Shown here: positions 1 through 10,624 of the stretch, one piece after another
Layout: each line of letters starts with the position of its first letter
How positions within the stretch are numbered: the first letter of the stretch is position 1
Origin: Tillandsia leiboldiana
Taxonomy: Eukaryota; Streptophyta; Magnoliopsida; Poales; Bromeliaceae
Assembly (NCBI GenBank): GCA_029204045.2
Contig: CM055060.1
Location: 53,584,459 to 53,648,458, forward strand
Direction of reading: 5' to 3'
DNA length: 64,000 nucleotides
Notes under the pieces: model-generated
What the model saw: the letters and a program-made list of their open reading frames with translations, nothing else
What the model was told of the DNA's origin: nothing
Databases searched by the model: none
Position numbers and translations under genes: made by a program

Positions 1-439
1 AACCTGAAGTACACCCTCACAATTATCCATATAAAAAGGGAGTCCAACAACTACAACTCTGAGTTGGAGAACCACCGAAAAACAACGAAGAGTTGAAGTT
101 GTCCCTGCTGTGGCAGTTATTCTGTCCTTGTTCTACATCCACTGAGGACCCTTAATTCAACACTCATTGATCTCCTCCATCAGTGTGGGTTGCTCGACTG
201 AAACCAAAATCTGGAGCGGATCACTCTGGGGCACGATCCCTAGTCCAAATCATCCCATCCATTCCAGTAATGGCGCTTGCCACACAAGCATCGCTCAAGC
301 TCTGCACTGTACTCCGGCCCCAAAACATCTACACACATCCAAGACTATCATGGGGCATCACTACCACTCAATCACTGCTGATAGGACAAAAGATCCATTG
401 TCCCCTCCATCAGGTAAGACACCGGGTCTAACAAACCCT

Positions 440-793
440 TTAACCATCATAATCAATAACTATACCATCAGCTCTCAGTTGTGCTGGTGCCATCCAATGA
501 GGTGCCTTCAATATCGACGCGGTTCCTAGAACCACGTTAATAACAATCTCAATCCCCTTGCCCGGCAGCATTCTCATCAACTCAGGTGGACTCATATTCG
601 AGAACTCGCGGGCATTAAGGGCACCTTTGAGTCCCGGGGCCGCCGTAGGCACCTTTATCACAGTCACTAACTGGGCAATACATCCTTGGCTCATCATCTG
701 CCTGACTCCTGTTGGCACGCTGTCACTGCAACTAGTGCAATCTACCACCACTTGTAAACCAACTCGCAGAAGTTCACGGTCCTCACCCCACAA
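440..793 (-). pseudogene. Relic of gypsy pol (protease to RT linker) in N1a
   Basis: The minus-strand translation keeps the pattern MMSxGCIA, then VPTAAPGL, then EFSN, PPELM, EIVINVVLGTAS and KAPHWMAPAQLR. This lines up with the same region of element B (MMSRGC, then VPTAALGL, EFPDVFPSEL, EIEFVIDVVPGTAPISKAPYRMAPAELR). Key RT residues lie downstream and are not present. It is a fossil of the peptide just before the reverse transcriptase fingers, not a gene. Confidence 0.75.
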
Positions 794-2094
794 TTACAAA
801 TTGCAGGATGCCACACCGACCAATCCAATACACCGAGTCGAAAATCCTGGGCTGCCACAAGACCAGCTAGTCAACGGGTGTAACCCATAGCCTAACTGCA
901 CTGGACATATTCCACAAACCTCCTCCACGTGCACATCCTAATCAAGGATCTATACCTCAAGTGCACGTGGTAGCAGCTCTACCTTTAGTCCGTGCAGGAA
1001 TGCACCTCGTTCTAGCTCGGATAGCTGTAAAGGAAATCATACCTGCGACAACACATCCCACTGATGGGGCGCCCTCCAACCAGGTTGCACAGACTCAACT
1101 GCCAGTGTTAGTGGTCGTCGCTTAATCGGCCTGAGAGTATCCTGACTATCCCCAAAGAAAGCACCATCTCTGCCTCCCCTCATGCTGCGGCAATGATCGC
1201 AGCCCATCATGCTTCCGCTGCGCTACTCTAATACTGATACTGACGCTGCCGTCGGGGTCCACCCGACCTCTGGCGCCTCAGAAGTCCACGACTCTGAAAA
1301 GGACTCGAGAAGGTCTCTGCCTACTAGTCTGCCCCCATCATCTGGCATCGAGTGCCTCCATCAGTCCAAAGAAACTACAACGCTATGCTCCATCGGGGCA
1401 TCCAAAATCTGAAGTCAGAGGGACCGAATGAGCCAAAAAGATATCCTAGCGCAATCCTAGCCCCACACACATCCCATGCGCCTCGTCCCTCATAACGTGG
1501 AGCGTGCAGTTCATCAACTGCATAAACCCTCAGGCATAAAAGGCTCTCAAATAGTCCGTCCAGCACCACCAACCATGACTCTGCCTCCAAAGGCTCCAAA
1601 CTCAGTCCTACGAGTCGGGATAGGTCAAACAGCCAAAGCTGACTCGATCGATCATGATGTCCCACTGCTCATCTGCTATCCACTGTCCACCCCCGCCTCA
1701 GTGCCTCAGCACAAAGTCGACCCAAAGAAGGCTGCTCGCCCAACCGGCGCCATTGGAATCGTTGCCACCAGGGATCTACAAAGGGGTTGGTCTCAACGGA
1801 AAGCACTATCGGAGATGTCCGCAGCTCCAGCAACTGTATCATCCTATCAGCTGCTCTCTCCGCCGCCGATATGCCACCGCCAATCCTGTCATATGGGTCC
1901 AGAGCTCACTGACCCCAATCTGGGTATCCGACCCAAAACTGCCTATCCTCGCCCAAAAGCTGCAATGGGGTGCACACGGGTCAGAACTCTGCGTCAGGGA
2001 GACACCGCTCACCACGACGAACCGTACACAAAACACACCACAGAAACTCGACCCAATCCAGCGAAAGTCTAGGACATGTCACCCATTCCATGGC

Positions 2095-2120
2095 ATTATG
2101 CTGTCTGCAGCCAACATAAT
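2095..2120 (-). other. DIS-like hairpin in N1a leader
   Basis: On the sense (minus) strand the 9-nt arms ATTATGTTG and CAGCATAAT pair with one G-U wobble around the 8-nt loop GCTGCAGA, which contains the self-complementary hexamer CTGCAG. The same hairpin is at 22964-22989, 45545-45570 and 55982-56007. See the finding on a possible dimerisation signal. Confidence 0.6.
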
Positions 2121-2278
2121 CACCAAGGAGAATAAACATGCCAATCACTCATCCCGTCCCTTGGGAGAGGTATAAAACTCAATCAGGACTCTCGCTGTAA
2201 GTCACGACTCTCACGTAGTCATCCTAAGGTCCAACCACAAGCCTAGGGTTTCTAAGTCCATAATGACCTACATCCTAG

Positions 2279-2290
2279 GCTCTGATACCA
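2279..2290 (-). promoter_or_regulatory. Primer-binding site (tRNA-iMet), N1a
   Basis: The minus strand reads TGGTATCAGAGC, the sequence complementary to the 3' end of plant initiator tRNA-Met, 8 nt inside the LTR end. It primes minus-strand DNA synthesis in LTR retrotransposons. Confidence 0.9.
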
Positions 2291-2298
2291 CTCTAATC

Positions 2299-5200
2299 TG
2301 TCACGCCCCGGGGGTCGAAACTGCGACCCGGGCTCGCCAACAGATCCGCCACCTATGCGGAACCCCGCATAAGCGAAGCGTCTAACCTGCAAAGTATCAT
2401 CTAACAACTAAATAGATATCAGAGCTGAAGAAAAACTGCTGTAATAAAAAGTCTAAATCACTGTACAACTGAAAAGTAAAAGTACAATATCCATCTCCCA
2501 TAAATAATGATACAATAATCCGGTCCCCCGAGACTGTAATACAAGTAAAGCCACCTATACAACATCTATAAATCCGAAAAGGGAGATAACTGAAATAATA
2601 AAATACAACTGAGTACAGTGAAACCCACACTCCGGGCTGGTACATCTATCCCACTGTAGAAATCAACACTGGTAAGGATCTATCTCGCGACTCCCTCGCC
2701 TCGAACCTCCAACCGTAAGGTCAGCAACTCCCGCAGCAGACACTGCAAAACAAAGGGAGGGAAGGGGAAAACAACAATGGGGGTGAGAACCACTAGTAAA
2801 CCAGTAGCCTCCCCCTGTGGGTAAGGCCTCAAACCCCGATGTACCCGCTAAGTCTACCAGAGTCAAGAGAAGGAGTAAGAGAGGTGGTAAGCTATAACAG
2901 AAATACTGATAAGAGGAAGCTACCACTAATATGCCTCTAAATGCCGTGCTAAGAAGTATAGCTAAATGTATGCATCAGAATATCAAGGCCTGCCTGAATA
3001 AACCCAATCTATACTCCAGTGAACACTGGTACTGCCTGCGGTGCCTGCCAAATCGGGTATGCCAGCCTACGCATAACACCGATAGGGGATAGGAGTCTCA
3101 AGGACTCAAGGTCTGTATAACGTGCACACTATACTTGCCAAATCGGGTATGCCGGCCAATGCATAACACCGATAGGGGATAGGAGTCTCAAGGACTCAAG
3201 GTTGTAGTAACAAGTATCAAAACTAGCAGGACTGGATCACGACTCTGATCAAAGTGGAAAAACCCATCCACTACATAAGGCCCGACCCCCAATCTGATGC
3301 AACTGTAAATACCCGGTCGGCCGCCCAAAGTCCGCGGTCGCCGCAATACCCTGCAAATCCCCCAAATCAAGCCCGACCTGTCATCCCTAATCCGATGCAC
3401 AAGTCACCATCCGGTCAACCACCCAAGGTCCGCGGTAGCCACAATACCCTGCCCTCAGGCCAGCCTATCCAGATCTCAAGAATCTGTCTACACTATCCCA
3501 AAACCCCCTGCTCGCGCACGAGCTACAAATACTTTGAGCCTAGTATGAAAGGAGAAAAGCAAGAAACATGGTTTCTCCTAAGTCAAGTCCAACATGATAG
3601 TGTAGCAGAAAAAAGGTGGCCTATCTAAGTGACCATACAAACATGCAAATGTCCCAAAATGATAAAAAGAAAACAGGTGTCGATGTTCTACATTTATTAG
3701 AGCATGCTATTCCATAATATTGATGATTGCATAAGAACATTAAGTGCAACATAGCCTATGCCTGCCAATACCACGTACACGATGTTCAACAAAGTATGAA
3801 AATAAGGAAGTGCCACACCTAATCACAAATCACATAAGATGGTACAACGCTTGTCAATCCTCACATTCATACAGGAATAAGCCCAAGATCATTTAACATC
3901 ACATAAACAGGGACATTTAATCAAGTACCCACCAATGAATAGACTAAGGTTCAACAACTTTCATGATCTCACATAGGATGAACATAGGATCTACCAACAA
4001 CATCCAATCTCATTTGGAGGGATTTAGGAGTCATGAACAAAGCTTAGTCTCATAAGGAATAGGCCTCAACTCACAATGATAGCCATCTTTTATGAAGGAA
4101 TTAGGAATCAAAAGCCTAGGTCATTCTCACATCAACTAAATCAACAACCCACATCATCACCCATTTTCATATAAGTTAGATCAATGATCAATCCACTAAT
4201 TATTCTCACATAGATAGGTTATGCATTAACATCTATGCCCAACATCAAACATTGCAAGTTAAGGATCAACAAAACCAACTACTCTCATATAAGCCATTCT
4301 CAAATAAATCAACCAAGTTCTTCTCACATAAGCAACCAAGCACTTCTCACATAACCCCATCAAGTCCTCACCTAAATCAATCAACCATTCGCATATAACC
4401 ATCACCATCATTCACCATGATTAGGTTAACCATTCATCACAAGGTGTAGGTTAAAGATTAATTTCCCAATCACCCTCACATAGCATAGGTTTAAGAATGA
4501 TCACTTATAATGAACTTCATATGAGATAATATAACATCAATCAAGCTATTCATTCACTCATGTATACATTGAGGATCAATTAACTTAATCTAGACATGGG
4601 TATCCAAGCATATTATACCAAGGAAAAGAGAACATCAACCACAATGCCATGAGGGAAACCAATAGCCCGAGTGGGTAAATCGATGTTTTCGGCTAAGCAC
4701 AACCACCCACCTGAAACTTGATGATCCGATGCCCGATCTGGCTGAATTTTGGCGTGGGTAATCCTTATCCTCCCAGGAGTCCGATGCCGCGAAAATCATC
4801 CAAATCCGCCTCACGGATTGTGCGCAATCACTGAAACAATGCAACACTGCGCATTCAAATTCCAGAATTCGGCATGTGCAAACAAGGTTAATTAAAATGT
4901 ATGTGCAACCACAAATACCTCAAAATAAAGTTCCCAGCAGTAAAGCAAAGATATCCTCTTTCATACAAACATCTTTAAGTCCTCAAAATCTACCATTAAT
5001 TTTCCTTTGACATTCAAATGCAACAAAATCACAATGCTGTCCCAAAAATGCTAACATAAACTTGCTAGCATTTCCAAGCTTAATTAGAGGCTTTTCCAAC
5101 GGGATTCATCCACAGCTCATAAAAGAGAATTTTGCTCACCTTGAAGTTAAGAAGAAGTACCAACTTGAATCTCTGAAAAAGACCTTATATCCACGAAGTT

Positions 5201-6012
5201 ATCTGCATTCCAAGGTGCCTTGCTCAAATCAAAACTAAAACGGGACTGCAGTAACCATATAACAACACTTAAAAAGATCATTAAAGTTACCTAATCAAAC
5301 GTGCTCCAAATCCTGCAAGAGAGGTACCATTGGATTCCTTGTCGAGAGTAGATACAAATTGAGCTAAAGAACTCCAAATTCATGCTCGGATGAAGGAGAA
5401 AACCCATAAACACTTTGAACTATCACCAAGTTCCATCTGTGCCTGACTGCAGCAAGGTGCTCCAAGGATCATGCATAAACCCTAATAAAAACTCAGATAT
5501 GGGGAAAATGATACATACCAATATTGTAGGTCTTCGAGTCTGGAAATTCCCCACAAAAATCATCCAATATTCCCATCCTACTGCCCAGAAAGGCCAAAAC
5601 ACTGAGGACTGTTCAGGATTCCAGACTGAAATGAAGGGTTCCAAAGATGGCCTTAAAACTCTGTAAAAACATGAGATCTGGGGGAGGAGTTGAATACAAA
5701 AATTGTAGCCTTACCTCTTGTGAGAACGTAGAACCAAATGAGCTCAAACTTCCAAGAAATGAGTCCTGGGGAATTTTCGCACTGAAACGCGACGGGAAAG
5801 TCCAACAACAGCAACAATGGTGATGCTTGCCTCAAGGAGAAGATGATGGTGATGAAGCCCTTCTGTCCTTCTTTTGCTGATGAAAATGGAGGAGAGTTGC
5901 CAAAAGTTCCTCTGTAGAAGTCCCCAGGTTTGGAAAGATCCAAAGGGGGAGAAGGAGGATGTAGGAGCTCTTAAGTGGGAGGAAGAAAAGATAAGAACGA
6001 CCAAGAAAAGGG
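2299..6012 (-). repeat. 5' LTR of N1a (incomplete)
   Basis: The LTR ends (plus-strand left side) with TGTCACGCCCC, the complement of the GGGGCGTGACA end seen in N1b. It contains the 90-bp duplication at 3046-3202 and the 98-bp degenerate duplication at about 3290-3452, also present in both N1b LTRs. The region 3600-4600 is AT-rich with many loose repeats of a TTCTCACATAA-like phrase. The LTR breaks off at the GGG run before the N gap. Confidence 0.85.
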
Positions 6013-6112
6013 NNNNNNNNNNNNNNNNNNNNNNNNNNNNNNNNNNNNNNNNNNNNNNNNNNNNNNNNNNNNNNNNNNNNNNNNNNNNNNNNNNNNNNNN
6101 NNNNNNNNNNNN
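6013..6112. other. Assembly gap (100 N)
   Basis: Exactly 100 N, the usual placeholder for a gap of unknown size. It begins at the G/C homopolymer that is 10 and 16 C long in the two N1b LTRs. On the left the N1a LTR lacks about 620 bp; on the right element A lacks its 5' LTR (about 4 kb by its 3' LTR) and leader. The true distance is therefore probably several kilobases unless both elements are truncated here. Confidence 0.95.
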
Positions 6113-6116
6113 GGCT

Positions 6117-6476
6117 ATGATGGCATCTGCGTCATCCCGTTCCGTCTCCCCTGTTGCTGATTCTGCAGCCAACCCTGAGGCTGATCAAGCGGAAAAGGCT
6201 CGAGCAAAGGCGGCTCTGCTCGAATTCAAGAAATTTAAGCCGCAGACATTCGACGGCAAGGACGACGATCACTGGGCGGTCGAGCAATGGATCGACCACA
6301 TGGAGAAGCTCTTCCAGGATGTGTACACTGAAGAACGCGACAAAGTACACATCGCTGTGCATTGCCTGGAGGGCCGGGCGTCAAAATGGTGGAGGCGTCA
6401 TCGAGAGCGCCACTTGCAGGCCTTCCTGAACCTTCTTGGGCGGTCTTTAAGGCTTCTTTGTACCAGCACCACCTGA
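6117..6476 (+). pseudogene. gag: A gag N-terminal part, out of frame with the rest
   Basis: The ATG at 6117 (a second at 6120) opens a frame with the gypsy Gag capsid pattern: KFKPQTFDG, WIDHMEKLF, then HCLEGRASKWWRRHRER near 6400. This frame ends in nonsense at 6476, while the continuation of the capsid (PSWAVFKASLYQHHL, then a QGDKSVRDYEQEF block) lies in the frame beginning around 6415. A single indel at about 6410-6425 therefore separates the first 100 or so residues from the rest. Sequencing error is an alternative to a real mutation. Gag forms the virus-like particle in the cytoplasm. Confidence 0.8.
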
Positions 6477-9400
6477 AGGAGACCACCAAGGAGGGTCTCG
6501 AACGTGAACTGGAGAACCTCAAGCAGGGCGACAAGAGCGTCCGTGACTACGAGCAGGAGTTCCTGCGCATTGCCGACCTGGTTCCCCAGGCAGTGCGCGA
6601 GGAACGCCGCAAGGTACGACTCTTCTCGCAGGGTTTGAGGCACGAGATCCGCCGCCATATCTCCTCCCATTTGAGCACCGACTTCGACAACTGCGTGGAG
6701 CGGTGTCTAGCCATCGAGGCTGAGGTCAAGATCTCCCGCTCTGAGCGGATTGCGGCGGACAGGGACAAAGGCAAGAAAAGGGCTCCTTGGGAGGGCGGCA
6801 GTGGACAGTACCACCAGAACAAGAAGGCTAAACGACCACAACTGAAGAAGTGGCCAAAGAGATCTCCAGCCGCCGGCTCTTTCAACAGTCCCAACTGGGG
6901 CCCCCGGCCATGTGTCTTCTGCGGGGGTACCCACCGAGCGAAGGACTGTGATCAGAAGCATGGCCGATGCTTCAATTGCGGCCAACCGGGACACATTTCT
7001 GCGACATGCCCGCGGGGGTCTACACCTTCGCAGATGACTGCTCCTATTCCTGCACCACCACGACGACAAGCCCCTGCACCGAGTTCTGCTTCCTCGGGTC
7101 GTCCTCCTCTTCCTCGACCACCTTCTGGGTCACGACAGACAGCTGGTGGGCGTGTATTCGCCCTTACCCATGGCGAGCCCACTCCGGAGGACAACTTGGC
7201 AGGTACTACCTCTGTCTTTGGACATAATGCTAAAACTCTGTTTGATACTGGGGCGTCGCATTCATTTATCTCCACCCACTTTATTACTACCCACGGTATT
7301 ATCGTCCAGTACACTAGAGATCGTTTTTGGGTAGAGATTCCGGGTCATAGTGTTCCAATTAACCAAGAGCTCCGATTATGCCCTGTTCATATTGGTGGAC
7401 GGAGTTTCCCTATTTCTCTATTCGTTCTCAAGCTACGTCACTATGACGTGATCTTGGGGATGAACTGGTTGTCTAGATACAGAGCTACCATCGACTGCAC
7501 CTTTCGGAGATTGACCTTGGATCCGCCTGGTGGAGCGGAGTTGATCTATTCAGGCTTCGAACCTTCTGCTTATTTGGGGATCTGCTCGGTGACCCCAGTT
7601 CGTCGCCTTGAGAGGGGGTGTGTGGCATATCTTGCCATGGCTGTCACCACCCCTACTGCTACTCGTCGGATCGAGGATATTGCCGTGGTGCGGAGTTTCC
7701 CAGACGTATTTCCTGCTGAGCTTCCAGGGATGCCCCCTGAGCGGGAAATCGAATTCATTATTGATCTCGTCCCCGGCACAGCTCCTATTTCTCGAGCGCC
7801 TTACCGCATGGCTTTTGCGGAGTTAAAGGAGTTGAAGATCCAGCTTGAAGAACTAACTGCCTTGGGTTTCATCCGACCCAGTGTTTCTCCTTGGGGCGCG
7901 CCTGTGCTCTTCGTGAAGAAAAAGGACGGCAGCCTACGTTTGTGCGTTGATTACCGGGAACTAAACAAAGTTACCATCAAGAACCGCTATCCTCTCCCGC
8001 GGATTGACGATCTTTTCGACCAACTCCAAGGGTCGGTGGTATTTTCCAAGATCGATTTACAATCCGGGTATCATCAGTTGCGGGTTAGAGCGGAGGATAT
8101 CTCGAAAACTGCTTTTCGAACCCGGTACGGCCACTATGAGTACACAGTGATGCCGTTTGGACTTACAAATGCCCCTGCTGCTTTCATGGATATGATGAAC
8201 CGGGTTTTCAAACCCTTTCTGGATCGTTTTGTCGTGGTATTCATTGACGACATTCTTATTTATTCGAAAAGCGATCTAGAACATCAGGAGCATCTTCGAC
8301 AGGTTCTCCAAGTCTTGCGAGAGAACAATCTGTATGCTAAATTCAAGAAGTGCGATTTTTGGCTTCGGGAAGTCGCATTTCTTGGACACATCATATCTGC
8401 TGAGGGCGTTGCCGTGGATTCCAAGAAAATTGAAGCTATTAAAGAGTGGCCCCAGCCGACCAATGCCACTGAGGTGCGCAGTTTCATCGGTCTGGCAGGG
8501 TATTATCGGCGGTTCGTCGAAGGGTTTTCTAAAATCGCTGCTCCAATGACCCGTCTGACGAAGAAAGAAGAAAAGTTCATGTGGACTCCTGAGTGCCAGC
8601 TCGCTTTTGATGAGTTAAAGCGACTATTGACTGAGGCACCCGTATTGACGTTACCGGTCCAAGGCGAGAACTATGTGGTTTATTGTGACGCCTCTCGGAT
8701 CGGGTTGGGCTGTGTCCTGATGCAAAATGAAAAAGTGATAGCCTATGCCTCTCGACAACTGAAGCCTTATGAGCAAAACTATCCGACGCATGATCTCGAG
8801 CTCGCCGCGGTGGTTTTCGCTCTCAAGTTATGGAGGCATTATCTATATGGAGTCCACTGCGAGGTCTTCACTGATCACCAGAGCCTTAAGTACCTCTTTA
8901 CTCAGAAGGAGCTGAACTTGAGGCAACGACGATGGCTCGAACTGCTAAAGGACTATGATCTCACTATCCAGTACCACCCAGGTCGGGCCAACGTGGTAGC
9001 TGATGCTTTGAGCCGAAAGAACGTGTCCCCAGAACTGTTATTGATCACTGATCAGGACCGTTTGATTTCTGAGTTCCAGCGCCTAGACTTGGAGATCGTT
9101 CCTTCGGGGTCTACCGCTCGACTTTTAGCGATGGTAGTGCAGCCTACCCTACTTGATCGCATAAAGGAGGGACAGCAGTCCGACCCCTCCTTCCAGAAGA
9201 TTCGAGAGCTGATATCATTGGGACAGACTGACGATTACCAGCTGAACACCGATGGCTCTATTCGATTCAGGGGCCGTTGGTGTGTCCCAGATGACAGTGG
9301 ATTAAAGAAGGACATCCTCACGGAGGCGCATCGATCCTTATACACGGTACATCCTGGCGGAACAAAAATGTACCGGGATCTGAAACAGCATTACTGGTGG

Positions 9401-10579
9401 CCTGGGATGAAGGCTGATGTGGCGAACCATGTGGCGCAGTGCCTGGTTTGCCAGCAGGTGAAGGCGGAACACCAACGACCGGCGGGAAAACTGCAACCGC
9501 TTCCTGTGCCGGTTTGGAAGTGGGAGCAGATTACGATGGACTTCGTCACCGGTCTGCCTCGATCCCAGCGAGGCCACGATGCTATATGGGTCATAGTGGA
9601 TCGACTCACCAAGTCGGCCCACTTCCTGCCGATACACACGACTTGGACCCGTGATAGACTCGCCCAGCTCTATATTGATGAGATCGTGCGACTGCATGGC
9701 ACTCCCGCATCGATCGTTTCGGATAGGGACACTCGTTTTGTGTCTCAGTTTTGGAAGAATGTGCAAGAGGCTATGGGCACCAAATTGAAATTCAGTACTG
9801 CCTTTCACCCCCAGAGTGATGGGCAGTCCGAGCGAGTCATTCAGACATTGGAGGATATGTTGCGAGCCTGTATACTTGAGTACGGAGATGGTTGGTACCG
9901 GTATCTTTCCTTAGTGGAGTTCGCCTACAACAACAGCTATCAGGCGAGTATCGGTATGGCTCCTTATGAGGCACTGTACGGGCGCCGATGTCGTTCCACC
10001 ATCTGTTGGGATGATGTCGGTGAGCGCCGTGTTATCGGGCCAGAGCTACTAGAGGATGCAGAGGCCAGAGTGCGGGTAGCTAGACAGCAGATGCTAACCG
10101 CGCAGAGCAGACAGAAAAGCTATGCGGACCAACGACGACGAGACTTGGAGTTCCAAGTGGGCGATCATGTCCTACTGAAGGTATCGCCAACTCGGGGAAT
10201 CAAGCGATTTGGGATTCGCAATAAGCTCAGTCCCCGATTTGTCGGTCCCTTCGAGATTTTGGAGCGCATTGGTCCTGTAGCTTATCGATTGGCTCTTCCT
10301 CCTAGCCTCGCCCGAGTGCACAATGTCTTTCACGTCTCCATGCTACGGAAGTATATCAGGGATCCTTCACATGTGATCAGCCCTACCGCCGTCCAGCTTC
10401 GCGAGGATCTGAGTTATGACGAGATACCCCTGAAGATCCTGGCTCGAGATGAGAAGAAGCTGAGGAGTAGATCGATCCCCTACGTCAAAGTACAATGGGA
10501 GAATCACGAAGAGCGTGAAGCCACGTGGGAACGCGAGTCAGCCATGAGGGAGCGTTACCCCCATCTATTTGATTCCTAG
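6362..10579 (+). CDS. gag-pol: A gag-pol polyprotein (capsid C-part, protease, RT, RNase H, integrase, chromodomain)
   Basis: The frame is open for 1405 codons; real homology starts near 6415, so its first 18 or so residues are shadow and the true start is the out-of-frame ATG at 6117. Approximate residues: capsid to 160; CCHC-like CVFCGGTHRAKDC about 184 and zinc knuckle CFNCGQPGHISATC about 203; aspartic protease DTGAS about 295; RT with YPLPRIDDLF and catalytic FIDDILIY about 628; RNase H beginning VVYCDAS about 775; integrase HHCC zinc finger about 990-1033 and D,D-35-E core with DRLTKSAHF, IVSDRD and SERVIQTLED (about 1080-1156); a tail with VHNVFHVSMLRKY and VKVQWENHEEREATWE about 1315-1400, the group II chromodomain of Tekay elements thought to direct integration to heterochromatin. 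It is the only uninterrupted pol in the window. Confidence 0.9.
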   Translation: MPGGPGVKMVEASSRAPLAGLPEPSWAVFKASLYQHHLKETTKEGLERELENLKQGDKSVRDYEQEFLRIADLVPQAVREERRKVRLFSQGLRHEIRRHISSHLSTDFDNCVERCLAIEAEVKISRSERIAADRDKGKKRAPWEGGSGQYHQNKKAKRPQLKKWPKRSPAAGSFNSPNWGPRPCVFCGGTHRAKDCDQKHGRCFNCGQPGHISATCPRGSTPSQMTAPIPAPPRRQAPAPSSASSGRPPLPRPPSGSRQTAGGRVFALTHGEPTPEDNLAGTTSVFGHNAKTLFDTGASHSFISTHFITTHGIIVQYTRDRFWVEIPGHSVPINQELRLCPVHIGGRSFPISLFVLKLRHYDVILGMNWLSRYRATIDCTFRRLTLDPPGGAELIYSGFEPSAYLGICSVTPVRRLERGCVAYLAMAVTTPTATRRIEDIAVVRSFPDVFPAELPGMPPEREIEFIIDLVPGTAPISRAPYRMAFAELKELKIQLEELTALGFIRPSVSPWGAPVLFVKKKDGSLRLCVDYRELNKVTIKNRYPLPRIDDLFDQLQGSVVFSKIDLQSGYHQLRVRAEDISKTAFRTRYGHYEYTVMPFGLTNAPAAFMDMMNRVFKPFLDRFVVVFIDDILIYSKSDLEHQEHLRQVLQVLRENNLYAKFKKCDFWLREVAFLGHIISAEGVAVDSKKIEAIKEWPQPTNATEVRSFIGLAGYYRRFVEGFSKIAAPMTRLTKKEEKFMWTPECQLAFDELKRLLTEAPVLTLPVQGENYVVYCDASRIGLGCVLMQNEKVIAYASRQLKPYEQNYPTHDLELAAVVFALKLWRHYLYGVHCEVFTDHQSLKYLFTQKELNLRQRRWLELLKDYDLTIQYHPGRANVVADALSRKNVSPELLLITDQDRLISEFQRLDLEIVPSGSTARLLAMVVQPTLLDRIKEGQQSDPSFQKIRELISLGQTDDYQLNTDGSIRFRGRWCVPDDSGLKKDILTEAHRSLYTVHPGGTKMYRDLKQHYWWPGMKADVANHVAQCLVCQQVKAEHQRPAGKLQPLPVPVWKWEQITMDFVTGLPRSQRGHDAIWVIVDRLTKSAHFLPIHTTWTRDRLAQLYIDEIVRLHGTPASIVSDRDTRFVSQFWKNVQEAMGTKLKFSTAFHPQSDGQSERVIQTLEDMLRACILEYGDGWYRYLSLVEFAYNNSYQASIGMAPYEALYGRRCRSTICWDDVGERRVIGPELLEDAEARVRVARQQMLTAQSRQKSYADQRRRDLEFQVGDHVLLKVSPTRGIKRFGIRNKLSPRFVGPFEILERIGPVAYRLALPPSLARVHNVFHVSMLRKYIRDPSHVISPTAVQLREDLSYDEIPLKILARDEKKLRSRSIPYVKVQWENHEEREATWERESAMRERYPHLFDS

Positions 10580-10610
10580 TTGTACTAAGTTTCGGGGACG
10601 AAACTTCTTT

Positions 10611-10624
10611 TTAGGTGGTAGAGA
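10611..10624 (+). promoter_or_regulatory. Polypurine tract of A
   Basis: The purine-rich stretch TTAGGTGGTAGAGA lies directly before the TG of the 3' LTR, 31 nt after the pol stop. It is the plus-strand priming site. It is less purine-pure than the tract of B, N1 and N2 (AGTGGGGGAGGA), so A belongs to a different subfamily. Confidence 0.65.

Larger units (their letters stand above)
1..2298 (-). other. N1a internal domain, decayed gag-pol remains
   Basis: Read on the minus strand this is primer site, about 250 nt of leader, then a scrambled and stop-ridden stretch. The leader and following gag-like part match the leader of gypsy element B (45449-45749). The only clear protein relic is the protease/RT linker at 440-793. 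No frame could encode a working Gag or Pol. It matches the N1b interior (22786-25492) nearly base for base, so the decay happened before the two copies separated. Confidence 0.8.
1..6012 (-). mobile_element. N1a: partial long-LTR non-autonomous gypsy (LARD-like) element
   Basis: This stretch is a near-identical reverse complement of about 19055-25090 (element N1b), so it is a second copy of the same family in opposite orientation. It holds the internal domain (1-2298, running off the left edge) and most of the 5' LTR (2299-6012). The LTR stops at a C/G homopolymer where the assembly gap begins, so the first roughly 620 bp of the LTR (the GC-rich U3 start in N1b) is not seen. Differences from N1b are mainly scattered single-base changes and indels. 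No target duplication can be checked because both outer ends are missing. The interior has no intact reading frame, so the copy is non-autonomous. Confidence 0.88.
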
